In this document: piece by piece, positions 1-8,202 of the stretch
Position numbering within the stretch: position 1 is the first letter of the stretch
Layout of the letters: the number at the start of each line of letters is the position of its first letter
Assembly (NCBI RefSeq): GCF_004331995.1
Contig: NZ_SJDT01000002.1
Coordinates: forward strand, 1-64,000
Reading direction: 5' to 3'
Source of the DNA: Arcanobacterium bovis
Lineage (GTDB): Bacteria; Actinomycetota; Actinomycetes; Actinomycetales; Actinomycetaceae
DNA: 64,000 nt
The notes under the pieces: model-generated
Told to the model about the DNA's origin: nothing
What the model saw: the letters and a program-made list of their open reading frames with translations, nothing else
The model's database searches: none
Program-made: the position numbers and the translations under genes

Positions 1-54
1 ACTACCAGTGGAGCTGAGCCAAACTTCTGAAATGCGGATCTCAAGAAAATAAAA

Positions 55-72
55 ATCCTTATGTACAAGGAT
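55..72. repeat. Short inverted repeat upstream of the interrupted exported protein gene
   Basis: ATCCTT and AAGGAT are separated by six bases and flanked by A-runs on both sides. It lies about 60 bases before the ribosome binding site of the gene at 134. It may be an operator or the remains of a terminator of a gene left of the window; the sequence does not decide. Confidence 0.35.
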
Positions 73-133
73 AAAAGCACAGGCATAGACTTAAACAGTT
101 AGACCAATAGGGAAGGTGGAGGAGTTTGCTAAG

Positions 134-796
134 ATGAATAAACCGATTCTAGCTATTATTGTTAGCGGATCTCTTGCGATAGGAAGTATGGGGATTGCTG
201 GACAAGTTTAGAATGAAACGCCAGTTACAACATCACCAATTGTTAAAGTGAATGAGTCAAACCCGAACAGGATTTCATTGACTGAAAAAGACGCGCTTGC
301 GCTGGCTCAAAAGATCGCTAACTCAAGTTCAGCATTCAAAAAATCCATCGTCGCTGGCGGAAAATATAAAATTGTCGTTCCTGATGACGTTCTGGTCGAG
401 AAATACGGATTTACTCCTTCTGAGGTTCAACTTCTTCATTCGTTCGCAGATGGATCGGTGCGATCTGTTAACATCACAGAAAGGAATGAAACCGCTACCG
501 CTAGTCGTGCGAGCCTTTTCCATATTTCAAATTATGACCTCAAGACTGGAACGTTTGCGTTCCTTGCCACGGCAGCGCAAGGGGGACCAGCAGCAGTGGC
601 TGCCGTCTGGCCACTGGTTACTTCAATTGCTGGTCCTCTAGGGACAGTAGCTGGAATTGCTACAGCTCTCTTGGGAGGAGCATTTTTTGCGGATCTTGCG
701 CTTAAGGTTGTTGGGGCGATCAACCAAGGGAAAGGAATTACATTCTATTCCCAATGGGGAATTCCTCCACTGTATGTAGAGATTGAAGGACGATAA
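134..796 (+). pseudogene. Exported hydrophobic protein, interrupted by an in-frame amber codon
   Basis: An ATG at 134 follows a good ribosome binding site (GGAGG, about 118-124) and starts a typical signal peptide: positive N-terminus, then a hydrophobic core (ILAIIVSGSLAIG). After 25 codons it hits TAG at 209-211. The same frame then continues open, with no frameshift, to TAA at 794-796, encoding a further 194 residues. The downstream part has a charged domain, then a long hydrophobic Gly/Ala-rich stretch (about 50 residues), then a short tail ending WGIPPLYVEIEGR. A GTG at 248 could restart translation but has no ribosome binding site and would lack the signal peptide. I do not recognise the family. 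Secretion signal, hydrophobic C-terminus and the small membrane protein directly behind it resemble a bacteriocin or membrane-active effector with its immunity protein; that is inference. The stop may be a real mutation or a sequencing error. Confidence 0.6.
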
Positions 797-798
797 CT

Positions 799-1134
799 TT
801 GCTCACCAATTTATTTACCAATTTCAAAGAAGCGCTTCCCGAATTATTCTGGACATTAATATTAGTGATCTTTGCACATAACTTGACGTTCATGGATGTG
901 CTTTCGTTTCCGATAATTATCGAGATCTTGATACTCGCATCGCTTGGTATTTATATCATCAAGAAACAAATTGGTAATCCACCGGTCACTGTTATTTACG
1001 CAGTCGTTTATATTGCAAGTTCATTGGGAGTCTTAATTGTCAGGAATGATTCAGCATCAAGGGCTGTTCTTGTTGCTCTTTGTTTTCTCTACCTCCTTGT
1101 ACTTGAATATTCCTTCACGAAAAACAGTAAATAA
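799..1134 (+). CDS. Small integral membrane protein, possible immunity partner
   Basis: This 111-residue protein is almost entirely hydrophobic, with about three to four predicted membrane segments (roughly residues 14-34, 37-54, 62-80 and 86-104) and a short charged tail. The start is TTG at 799, two bases after the stop of the preceding gene; GAAGGA at 786-791, inside the end of that gene, is a well-placed ribosome binding site, so the two genes look translationally coupled. It is visibly AT-richer than the chromosome to its right. I do not recognise the family. A tiny membrane protein coupled to a secreted hydrophobic protein fits an immunity protein, but no motif proves this. Confidence 0.6.
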   Translation: MLTNLFTNFKEALPELFWTLILVIFAHNLTFMDVLSFPIIIEILILASLGIYIIKKQIGNPPVTVIYAVVYIASSLGVLIVRNDSASRAVLVALCFLYLLVLEYSFTKNSK

Positions 1135-1231
1135 ACCTCGATAACAAACTGTGCTTTGATAAGTTCTTCGATTCTCTAATCGACATTTATTGATGTGCTG
1201 ATTGAGACGATGGAGGTCGGTTCAAGTCAGG

Positions 1232-1269
1232 AGGTTGGGTGGAGCATTTCAAAGTGTTCCACCCAACCT
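1232..1269 (+). terminator. Stem-loop, probable terminator of the membrane protein gene
   Basis: Positions 1232-1243 and 1258-1269 form a perfect 12-base-pair stem, and the bases between can extend it with G-U pairs. A T-rich run (TATTTGTTT) follows the right arm. The structure lies about 100 bases after the stop at 1134. The T-run is broken, so termination is likely but not certain. Confidence 0.5.
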
Positions 1270-1749
1270 ATTTGTTTGGGTTTCCTTGCTACTAGTTGGT
1301 GGGTATCCCGATTCCGACCGTGTGTTGCACTAGAATAGCTCTGAACTATATTCGGGGCAGCGGACAAAGGCAATTGATAGTTTTCCTGTTTTTCGTTGGT
1401 GTTGCAATGTTTCTGGGTGGGTGAGAAGTCGTTTTGACTCGAGTTTTGGTTGGAGGAGGCTATAGCCCGAATTAAACGCATCAAACTGGATCAAAGGCGT
1501 AGCGCTGCCTCAAGCTCATGAGCTCCGGTGCAAACGACTCCGGAAACATAGTAATGAGGGTAATAGCGCCCTGATTGTGTATCACTTCGCAAAACCTTAG
1601 TAAGATATACAGCGTATTGCTCTTGCTGCTTTTGCTCTGCGCAAATCACGCGGGCGTTGTGTGCTCGCTGGGTTTAACAGCGCGTGTTGACCAGTGCCGA
1701 GAGCTATAAGTAATAAGCGGAGTTTTGTACGATTTATCGTGTGGTGCAA

Positions 1750-1758
1750 TGCTAAAAT
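1750..1758 (+). promoter_or_regulatory. Extended -10 promoter for lepB
   Basis: TGC-TAAAAT matches an extended -10 element (TGN followed by the hexamer). It lies 45 bases before the lepB start; a TTG-containing -35 at good spacing is not evident, as is usual for extended -10 promoters. Confidence 0.45.
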
Positions 1759-1803
1759 TGCGAGAACGATACAATATAGAAAACTGATGAGCTGGGAGAA
1801 TGC

Positions 1804-2667
1804 ATGGAGCAACAGTCGGACGTCAACCGTTTAGCGCACGACGACGATACGATGCCGCCGTCGTTTCCACCAGATCCATCGGCGAAACGTACCGATAGTA
1901 ATTCTGCTCAGCACGCTGATGCGACGCTAGAAAGTAATGACAGTAAAGATCTAGCTGATGATGTTCCTGCCAAGAGCCTAGGGCAGCGGATACTCTCCTC
2001 GTTGGTCGAATTTGGAGTTGTGATCGTCGTTGCTTTGCTCTGCGCCGTTTTGCTCAAAACTTTCTTGGTACAACCATTTGAGATTCCGTCGGAATCCATG
2101 ATGAACACTTTAGTTCCGGGTGATCGGATTATGGTGAATAAGCTGGCTGATTCTGAGCAAGAGCTCCAACGCGGCGACGTCGTCGTCTTTGTTGATCCAG
2201 GCCAATGGCTCAACGATGCTCCGGTGGAACAGAACAGCGGAGTAGTGGGTGTGCTCAAAGACTTTGGTCAGCTTATTGGTCTGTTGCCACAAAATGCTGG
2301 CACGCACTTGGTCAAACGCATTATCGGAATGCCGGGCGATCACGTGAGTTGCGCTGGTCAAGGCGCCAAGATTCTCGTCAATGGCAAACCAATCGACGAA
2401 ACTTATCTTCCGCAGGGGATTCAGCCTTCGATGGATCAATTCGACGTGGTTGTGCCACAGAATCATATTTGGGTGATGGGTGACAATCGCTCTAATTCGA
2501 AGGATTCTCGCTTCCACCAGCGGGCTACTGGTTTTGGGTTTGTGCCAATTGCCAATATTGAGGGCCGTGCCTGGCTAAAGATATATCCGATGAGTCGTTT
2601 TGGCAGAATTCCAGATGCGTCGCATGTATTCGACGATGTCCCAGCACCTGAATCTTCTGCAAAGTAA
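1804..2667 (+). CDS. lepB: Signal peptidase I
   Basis: This 287-residue protein is the membrane serine protease that removes signal peptides from exported proteins outside the cytoplasmic membrane. A Ser/Asp-rich cytoplasmic N-terminus of about 60 residues precedes one membrane segment (about 66-86). The catalytic serine is Ser98 in PSESM, the general-base lysine is Lys171 in KRIIGMPGD, and the late motif GDNRSNSKDSR is intact. ATG at 1804 has GGGAGA at 1794-1799. rnhB and DUF2469 follow, the same order as in Mycobacterium. A single membrane segment with a long N-terminal tail is usual in actinobacteria. Confidence 0.96.
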   Translation: MEQQSDVNRLAHDDDTMPPSFPPDPSAKRTDSNSAQHADATLESNDSKDLADDVPAKSLGQRILSSLVEFGVVIVVALLCAVLLKTFLVQPFEIPSESMMNTLVPGDRIMVNKLADSEQELQRGDVVVFVDPGQWLNDAPVEQNSGVVGVLKDFGQLIGLLPQNAGTHLVKRIIGMPGDHVSCAGQGAKILVNGKPIDETYLPQGIQPSMDQFDVVVPQNHIWVMGDNRSNSKDSRFHQRATGFGFVPIANIEGRAWLKIYPMSRFGRIPDASHVFDDVPAPESSAK

Positions 2668-2705
2668 CACACTGCATTTGCTGCTCTATCAAATCTGAGA
2701 TTGTC

Positions 2706-3428
2706 ATGGTTACGAAGGAAAATATTGCCCGTAAATCGACGCGGATGAAACCAGATCGACTCATTGAAAAAGAAATGCTTGAGCAAATGAGCTGCTTAGG
2801 CGAGAACCCTATTCTTGCCGGTGTCGATGAGGTTGGGCGTGGCTCGTTGGCGGGACCTGCATCGGTTGGAATTGCTCTGATAGACAGCACTACCACCGAT
2901 TCGTTTCCTGACAAATTACGCGATTCGAAGTTATTGAGTCCTGCTGTACGGCAAAGCTTGGTCGAACCTACCCGCGAATGGGTATTAGCTGCGGCGGTTG
3001 GACATTCCACCGTTGAAGAAATCAACAAGTGGGGGATCGTGGCAGGTCTGCGCGCTGCGGCTAAGCGAGCAGTGGACGAGCTTTATGCGCAAGGATTTCA
3101 CATCGACGCCGTACTGCTAGACGGCTCACACGACTGGTGGACTAGCGACGGCTTTGGTGCGCTTTTCGACGCCGTGCCGCAGCTTCCAGATGTACCTGTG
3201 CGAACCGTCGTCAAAGGCGATGCACAGTGCGCAGTTGTTGCCGGCGCCTCCGTTTTAGCAAAAGTTTCACGAGATTCGTTGATGGAGTCGTTGGCGCAGG
3301 AGTTTCCGCAGTACGATTGGGGGAGTAACAAAGGTTATTCTTCTCCAAAACATGTGGAAGCATTAAAGGAATTTGGCGCTAGTATTTATCACCGGACGGC
3401 ATGGAAACTGCCTGGTATTTCTAGCTAA
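2706..3428 (+). CDS. rnhB: Ribonuclease HII
   Basis: RNase HII cuts RNA in RNA-DNA hybrids and removes ribonucleotides left in DNA. The metal-binding acidic residues are visible: Asp41 and Glu42 in GVDEVGRGSLAGP, Asp139 in LLDGS, and Asp190 in KVSRD. The length of 240 residues is normal, with a short N-terminal extension before the first motif. It starts 38 bases after lepB and is followed by DUF2469 after 14 bases, so the three are probably cotranscribed. The ATG at 2706 has only a weak ribosome binding site; an internal ATG (codon 24 or 29) is possible. Confidence 0.95.
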   Translation: MVTKENIARKSTRMKPDRLIEKEMLEQMSCLGENPILAGVDEVGRGSLAGPASVGIALIDSTTTDSFPDKLRDSKLLSPAVRQSLVEPTREWVLAAAVGHSTVEEINKWGIVAGLRAAAKRAVDELYAQGFHIDAVLLDGSHDWWTSDGFGALFDAVPQLPDVPVRTVVKGDAQCAVVAGASVLAKVSRDSLMESLAQEFPQYDWGSNKGYSSPKHVEALKEFGASIYHRTAWKLPGISS

Positions 3429-3442
3429 GGGAAAGGATGATG

Positions 3443-3760
3443 ATGAGCGAACTCGAGAACTACGAGGCAGAACGCGAACTCGCTTTATATCGCGAGTATC
3501 GAGATGTGATCAACCTTTTCCGGTATGTTGTGGAAACTGAGCGGCGTTTTTATCTTGCCAATGATGTGAATGTGAATGTGCGTGGATCAAGCTCAGGAGA
3601 TATTTTCTTTGAGGTGATCATGACGGACGCTTGGGTTTGGGATATCTACCGTTCCTCGCGTTTCATTCGTAGCGCGCGGGTAGTGACGTTCAAAGACGTA
3701 AACGTTGAAGAGCTTAATAAGCCGGATATTTCGCGCGAATTGGATTTTGAGCGCGAATGA
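3443..3760 (+). CDS. DUF2469 family protein
   Basis: This 105-residue protein belongs to the DUF2469 family, which is nearly confined to actinobacteria and sits beside rnhB in most of them. The family core NYEAERELALYREYRDV followed by VVETERRFYLANDV is clear. Its function is not known to me. Three ATGs lie in a row (3437, 3440, 3443); GGGAAAGG at 3429-3436 is best spaced for the third, and MSELENYEAE matches the usual family N-terminus. The protein is acidic and lacks membrane segments or a signal peptide. Confidence 0.9.
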   Translation: MSELENYEAERELALYREYRDVINLFRYVVETERRFYLANDVNVNVRGSSSGDIFFEVIMTDAWVWDIYRSSRFIRSARVVTFKDVNVEELNKPDISRELDFERE

Positions 3761-3993
3761 CGTGCGCTTGCGTGGTGAGTAACGAGTAGCGTGTTGTAAG
3801 TAGCGAGTAACCAGTGACGCGCCGCTAAACTTGAAACAAAACGCGTAACAAGAAGCGTGAAGCGCATTTAGACGGAATAAAGTGCGCTTAGATCTGTTCA
3901 GGTAGTTACCCACAAGCGCTTGGAACGTGAAGAGAATCCACAGCGGGGTTTGGTCGGCAATCATTGGGCGACGCTGTGTGCTCAAATGTGGGT

Positions 3994-4404
3994 ATGTCGA
4001 ATGAATCCTACTTTGTTGAAACTCCACTCGTCGATGAGTTGCTGAGATGTTCACGTCAAGATCTCGGGCGGTGGGGCGAAGCCTGCGCCCGCCGCTACCT
4101 CGAGAATCACGATTTTGTGGTGTACGAATCTAATTGGCGAACGCGTGGAGGAGAATTAGATGTAATCGGGTATGACCCGAAGCGGGAAGCGATCGTGGCC
4201 GTGGAGGTAAAAACTCGCCGGCGCATCGGGGCAGGTAGACCAGAAGAGGCGATTACACCTGCTAAATTGCAACGTTTACGCGCGCTCTTGGTTCAGTGGG
4301 TGCTCAATTCCGGATTGCATCCGAATAAATTGGCAATTGATAGCGTAGGGGTTCACGTTCAGACTCACGGCTACACTCTGCAGCACATCAAGGACATCGT
4401 ATGA
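3994..4404 (+). CDS. yraN: UPF0102 (YraN) family nuclease-fold protein
   Basis: The protein (136 residues from ATG 3994) has the restriction-endonuclease-like fold signature of the YraN family: GGELDVIGYD followed by VAVEVKTRR, giving Asp56, Glu71 and Lys73 as a PD-(D/E)xK-type triad. Its cellular role is not established; relatives sit beside comM and dprA, which suggests DNA processing. It overlaps comM by four bases (ATGA), so they are coupled. An upstream TTG at 3964 would add ten residues but has no better ribosome binding site. The gap before it (3761-3993) holds no gene, only degenerate short repeats. Confidence 0.88.
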   Translation: MSNESYFVETPLVDELLRCSRQDLGRWGEACARRYLENHDFVVYESNWRTRGGELDVIGYDPKREAIVAVEVKTRRRIGAGRPEEAITPAKLQRLRALLVQWVLNSGLHPNKLAIDSVGVHVQTHGYTLQHIKDIV

Positions 4405-5993
4405 GCGTGGTACGGGTGGGACGATCACGCACCATTAGTCTGCTTGGTTTGAACGGAACGAGCGTACTGATCGAAGCAACACTTTTGAGCGGTTTGCCAA
4501 ATTTTATGATCGTGGGTTTGCCTGATGCTGCCGTCAACGAAGCAAAAGAGCGGTTGCGAGCTGCTTTTCAAAATGTGGGTTTGCAATGGCCCAATATGCG
4601 CATAGTTGTCAACCTTTCTCCTGCGGATCGGGTAAAAACGGGAACTAGCTTTGACTTGGGCATCGCAGCGGCAATATTAAGTGCCCAAGGATTTAGAGAA
4701 CTTCCACAAAATATCGGCGTATTTGGTGAACTCGGGCTTGATGGAACAGTTCGCCCAGTACGCGGAATCTTGCCTGCTGTGTTAGCTGCACGGCAGGAGG
4801 GGTTTGAGCGAGTATTTGTGCCACAAGACAACAGTGACGAAGCAAGACTTGTTGCACAAATTGACGTCGGAGCGGTGACGCATTTGCGCGAATTTGCCAC
4901 GATGCTTGGCGTACCAATTGAACGAGATCAGAAACTTGCCAAAGTACAAAGCGCTAAGGTTGCTAAATCTCCAAATACGGCCCCGTATGTTGATCTGCCT
5001 GATTCTTCTTCAAATAAACCGTCGCTTGACGTCTCCGATGTGTGCGGACAGGACGAAGCAATTCATGGCTTGGAAGTGGCGGCATGCGGAGGTCACCACG
5101 TGCTGATGATAGGCCCACCCGGCGTCGGAAAAAGCATGCTCTCAGAACGTTTTGTGGGTTTCTTGCCCAATCTCACTCAAGAGGAAGCAGTCGAGGTGGC
5201 GGCTATCCAATCTGTGTTCGGGGAGTCGGTGCGAGCTTTGCCGGAGCGTCCTCCTTACGCGGCGCCTCATCACACTGCGAGTACTGCTGCACTGATCGGA
5301 GGAGGGAATGGAGTGCCAAGACCAGGAGCAATAACTCGCGCACATCATGGCGTGCTCTTTTGCGACGAGTTTCCAGAGTTTTCTACTTCCTCGATTCAAG
5401 CTTTGCGGCAACCACTGGAATCAGGGCATATCGACTTGTATCGCGCTCGCGCACGCGTAACATACCCTGCTCGCTTCCAACTCATAGCGGCGGCGAATCC
5501 GTGCCGTTGTGGCTATTTGCTCGACGGAAACGGTAGATGCACGTGTTCGCCGCGCGAACGCTCGTCGTATCGAATAAATCTAGGTGGACCAGTGCGCGAC
5601 CGGATAGATATGCGTTTGCTATTGCGCAGGCCTACAAAAGCGCAGCTTAAGTTAGGGGGACAATACTCAACTGCCATGATTTTTGACAATGTTTCAGCTG
5701 CGCGAGAACGGCAAAAGCGTCGGAACAAGGAGCTAGTTGTCGATGGCGTTATGCCCTGCACACCTAATAATGCACAGCTACCGGGCACTTGGTTAAGGAA
5801 AAATACCCTCATAGACTCTCAAGTTTCCCGAAGTCTGGAGAACCAGATTTATGAGGGAAAACTTTCGATGCGGGCCTTTGACCGAATCTTGCGGATCGCA
5901 TGGAGTCTCGCGGATTTACACGGGAATGCCAAACCCACTGATGACGATTTAAGCCAGGCTTTTCTCCTCCGTGGGGAAGGAATAGAGGTGTAA
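4401..5993 (+). CDS. comM: YifB/ComM family AAA+ Mg-chelatase-like ATPase
   Basis: At 530 residues it has the full family layout: an N-terminal Lon-protease-like ChlI domain (about 1-190), an AAA+ core with Walker A GPPGVGKSM (238-246), Walker B in GVLFCDEFPEF, the Cys-containing segment ANPCRCGYLLDGNGRCTC, and a C-terminal Mg-chelatase helical domain. In naturally transformable bacteria ComM is a hexameric helicase that promotes branch migration of incoming DNA. It lies between yraN and dprA, an arrangement shared by many bacteria and consistent with DNA uptake or recombination. Start is the ATG overlapping the yraN stop. Confidence 0.94.
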   Translation: MSVVRVGRSRTISLLGLNGTSVLIEATLLSGLPNFMIVGLPDAAVNEAKERLRAAFQNVGLQWPNMRIVVNLSPADRVKTGTSFDLGIAAAILSAQGFRELPQNIGVFGELGLDGTVRPVRGILPAVLAARQEGFERVFVPQDNSDEARLVAQIDVGAVTHLREFATMLGVPIERDQKLAKVQSAKVAKSPNTAPYVDLPDSSSNKPSLDVSDVCGQDEAIHGLEVAACGGHHVLMIGPPGVGKSMLSERFVGFLPNLTQEEAVEVAAIQSVFGESVRALPERPPYAAPHHTASTAALIGGGNGVPRPGAITRAHHGVLFCDEFPEFSTSSIQALRQPLESGHIDLYRARARVTYPARFQLIAAANPCRCGYLLDGNGRCTCSPRERSSYRINLGGPVRDRIDMRLLLRRPTKAQLKLGGQYSTAMIFDNVSAARERQKRRNKELVVDGVMPCTPNNAQLPGTWLRKNTLIDSQVSRSLENQIYEGKLSMRAFDRILRIAWSLADLHGNAKPTDDDLSQAFLLRGEGIEV

Positions 5994-5995
5994 TT

Positions 5996-7153
5996 ATGGG
6001 TACTGCACTGATGAACACTGATGTCGACGACGCGCACCGAGCGGCAATCGTGTGGTCACAAATCGCTGAGGGAGGGGATGTCTATGCAAATCAATGGATC
6101 GAGGAATTTGGATATGTGGAAGCACTCGCGCGACTTCAGAAGAGTGGTGATGAATCGCTGCACAATTCTTCGCCGGCTTTAACTAAACGGATCAGCAGGT
6201 GGCGCGCAAGGTTGGACTGTTTGCCTGAGTTTGATGTGTCTGTGCTGGCAAAGCTCGCAATCTCAATAGTGATTCCTGGTGATAAATATTGGCCAGAGCA
6301 ACTCAATGATTTGGGAATGGAAAAACCGCTTGCCTTGTGGGTACGAGGAAATCTTCGCAATTTGCGCCTCCCCATGGTGTCGTTGGTGGGATCACGAGAT
6401 GCGAGTAGTTTAGGGATGCGCACTACCTTAGAATTTGCGCATGACTTGGCAAAAGACTTCGTGATCGTTTCCGGTGGCGCGTTTGGGATCGATGCATGGG
6501 CGCATAAAGGCTCTTTGGCTTGTGGTGGTCGAACGATTGTTGTATCTGCCGGTGGAGTAGATCGTTCGTACCCGACATCGAACCACGAGTTATTCGTGGA
6601 TGTATTAAAAAATGACGGCGCAATTATTTCTGAATCGCCTTTGGCGGCAGCACCCCAACGCCATCGGTTCTTGGCACGAAATAGGATAATAGCCGCCCTC
6701 GGAGCTGGGACAATTGTTTTTGAAGCATCATTTCGCTCCGGAGCATTGAATACAGCGCGGCATGCTATGGAAATTGGTCGTGAGGTTGGAGCAATCCCAG
6801 GATCTGTAGAGTCGCATTTTTCTGCGGGGTGCAATGAACTTATTCGCAACGGTGCAACGTTACTTACCACACCTGCACACGCTCGCGAGATGATTGGTAG
6901 TATCGGGCAGTTGAATCTTCTCGATAACGCTGCGATAGATTGTTTCGCTGGTGCTGGTGATAGCAGCTATGATGCCAACACAGAGCGTCTATTTGATGCT
7001 GTGCCAGTGCGTCGCGGTGCACCGATAGATAGTATCGCTCGCTTGGCGGGCATAAGCATCGAAGAAGCTCGATCGATCTTGGGTAAACTATTGATCACAG
7101 GTAGAGTCAAGCATGATCAAGGTCTGTGGATGAAAGGAGCCGCTGGTGGATGA
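5996..7153 (+). CDS. dprA: DNA processing protein DprA
   Basis: DprA binds incoming single-stranded DNA and loads RecA on it during transformation. The 385-residue protein has an N-terminal helical region, the Rossmann-like DprA core (about 110-310) with LVGSRDASSLG, SGGAFGIDAWAHKG and RFLARNRIIAAL, and a C-terminal winged-helix domain ending near residue 380. ATG at 5996 is two bases past the comM stop, with GAGGTG at 5985-5990 as ribosome binding site. Its end overlaps xerC by eight bases. No competence uptake genes are visible in this window, so whether the organism is transformable cannot be judged here. Confidence 0.95.
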   Translation: MGTALMNTDVDDAHRAAIVWSQIAEGGDVYANQWIEEFGYVEALARLQKSGDESLHNSSPALTKRISRWRARLDCLPEFDVSVLAKLAISIVIPGDKYWPEQLNDLGMEKPLALWVRGNLRNLRLPMVSLVGSRDASSLGMRTTLEFAHDLAKDFVIVSGGAFGIDAWAHKGSLACGGRTIVVSAGGVDRSYPTSNHELFVDVLKNDGAIISESPLAAAPQRHRFLARNRIIAALGAGTIVFEASFRSGALNTARHAMEIGREVGAIPGSVESHFSAGCNELIRNGATLLTTPAHAREMIGSIGQLNLLDNAAIDCFAGAGDSSYDANTERLFDAVPVRRGAPIDSIARLAGISIEEARSILGKLLITGRVKHDQGLWMKGAAGG

Positions 7154-8108
7154 AGTCAATGACGGCGCGATGCTGTTTGATTCATCGATACAGAAATTAG
7201 TGGCGGATTATTCCACTTTTCTCAGTGTGCGACGAGGATATTCTGCGCATACTGTTCGGGCATACGTGCGCGAAGCTGAATCGTTCTTGACATTTCTGTT
7301 CCGACAAAGTGATTTTGTGGCTGGAACTAGCACTGGAAATGCGATAGATCTTTTGAAAAATATCGATGTGACTGATATGCGCAGTTGGTTGGCGGAAATG
7401 TCGGCAGCCGGACATAAACGTTCATCTTTGGCGCGCCATTGCGCATCGATAAAAACATTTTCGCATTGGATGTTCAAGAACGGCATATGTGATGCCGATG
7501 CAGCGTTGCGGATTCAAGCTCCGCGTGCAAGTAATGAGCTGCCTACTGTTCTCTCACACAAGCAAGTGGAAGACTTTCTCGAGTACTTGAAGGCACGTGC
7601 TGAGTCCGGCGATCCATTCGATGTTCGTGACTGGGCTATCTTCGAGGTTATTTATGCAGCTGGGATGCGAATAAGCGAGTGTGTAGGCCTTGATCGCGCC
7701 GATCTGCTCGACAATGGCACTATTCGGGTACTTGGTAAAGGAAATAAAGAGCGTATGGTGCCAATTGGTGCACCAGCCTGGGCAGCGCTTCAACGCTGGC
7801 TTGAAGCACGCAGTCGATTGATGGGGTGGCAAGATCAGGCCGTCTTTATTGGTAAACGCGGACACCGAATTGATCAACGTGTTGTGCGCCAACGGTTGTG
7901 CCAGCTCGCCGATGAAGCACAGATTCCGGAGATTAGCCCACATGATTTGCGTCATTGCGCTGCCACCCATTTACTTGATGGTGGTTCTGACCTGCGTATT
8001 GTGCAAGAAATCTTAGGGCATTCTTCATTGGCCACAACACAGCGCTATACGCATGTATCTAATGATCGACTGCGAGCCGCGTTCGGGATGGCGCATCCGC
8101 GAGCATAA
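7146..8108 (+). CDS. xerC: Tyrosine recombinase XerC
   Basis: A 320-residue site-specific recombinase that, with XerD, resolves chromosome dimers at dif. The N-terminal SAM-like core-binding domain spans about 12-115 and the catalytic domain about 135-310. The catalytic residues are Arg175 (GMRISE), Lys198 (GKGNKER), His266 and Arg269 (HDLRH), His292 (LGHSS) and nucleophile Tyr301. GTG at 7146 lies inside dprA and is preceded by AAAGGAG at 7133-7139, which decides the start. The dprA-xerC order is usual in actinobacteria. It ends tail to tail with the minus-strand peptidase gene. Confidence 0.94.
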   Translation: MDEVNDGAMLFDSSIQKLVADYSTFLSVRRGYSAHTVRAYVREAESFLTFLFRQSDFVAGTSTGNAIDLLKNIDVTDMRSWLAEMSAAGHKRSSLARHCASIKTFSHWMFKNGICDADAALRIQAPRASNELPTVLSHKQVEDFLEYLKARAESGDPFDVRDWAIFEVIYAAGMRISECVGLDRADLLDNGTIRVLGKGNKERMVPIGAPAWAALQRWLEARSRLMGWQDQAVFIGKRGHRIDQRVVRQRLCQLADEAQIPEISPHDLRHCAATHLLDGGSDLRIVQEILGHSSLATTQRYTHVSNDRLRAAFGMAHPRA

Positions 8109-8202
8109 CTGGGTGCAAAAGCGATACTGATCTTGCTCATGCGCTTGTTATCTGGACACCGAGCTGAACAGGACAAAATGTTGTGTTAGGGGAGATTTTA
8201 GG

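Larger units (their letters stand above)
1135..1803. other. Intergenic stretch without a recognisable gene
   Basis: Apart from the hairpin at 1232-1269, a 12-base palindrome AGCTCATGAGCT at 1513-1524 and the lepB promoter near 1750, I see nothing coding. Reading frames here are short, lack ribosome binding sites and look unlike proteins. In Mycobacterium rplS lies directly before lepB; here it is not in the window, so this stretch is probably accessory. Confidence 0.5.

Noticed and set aside
1227-1484. 85-residue open frame on the minus strand in the gap before lepB
   Set aside because: It has no ribosome binding site, overlaps the hairpin at 1232-1269 and its composition is not protein-like.
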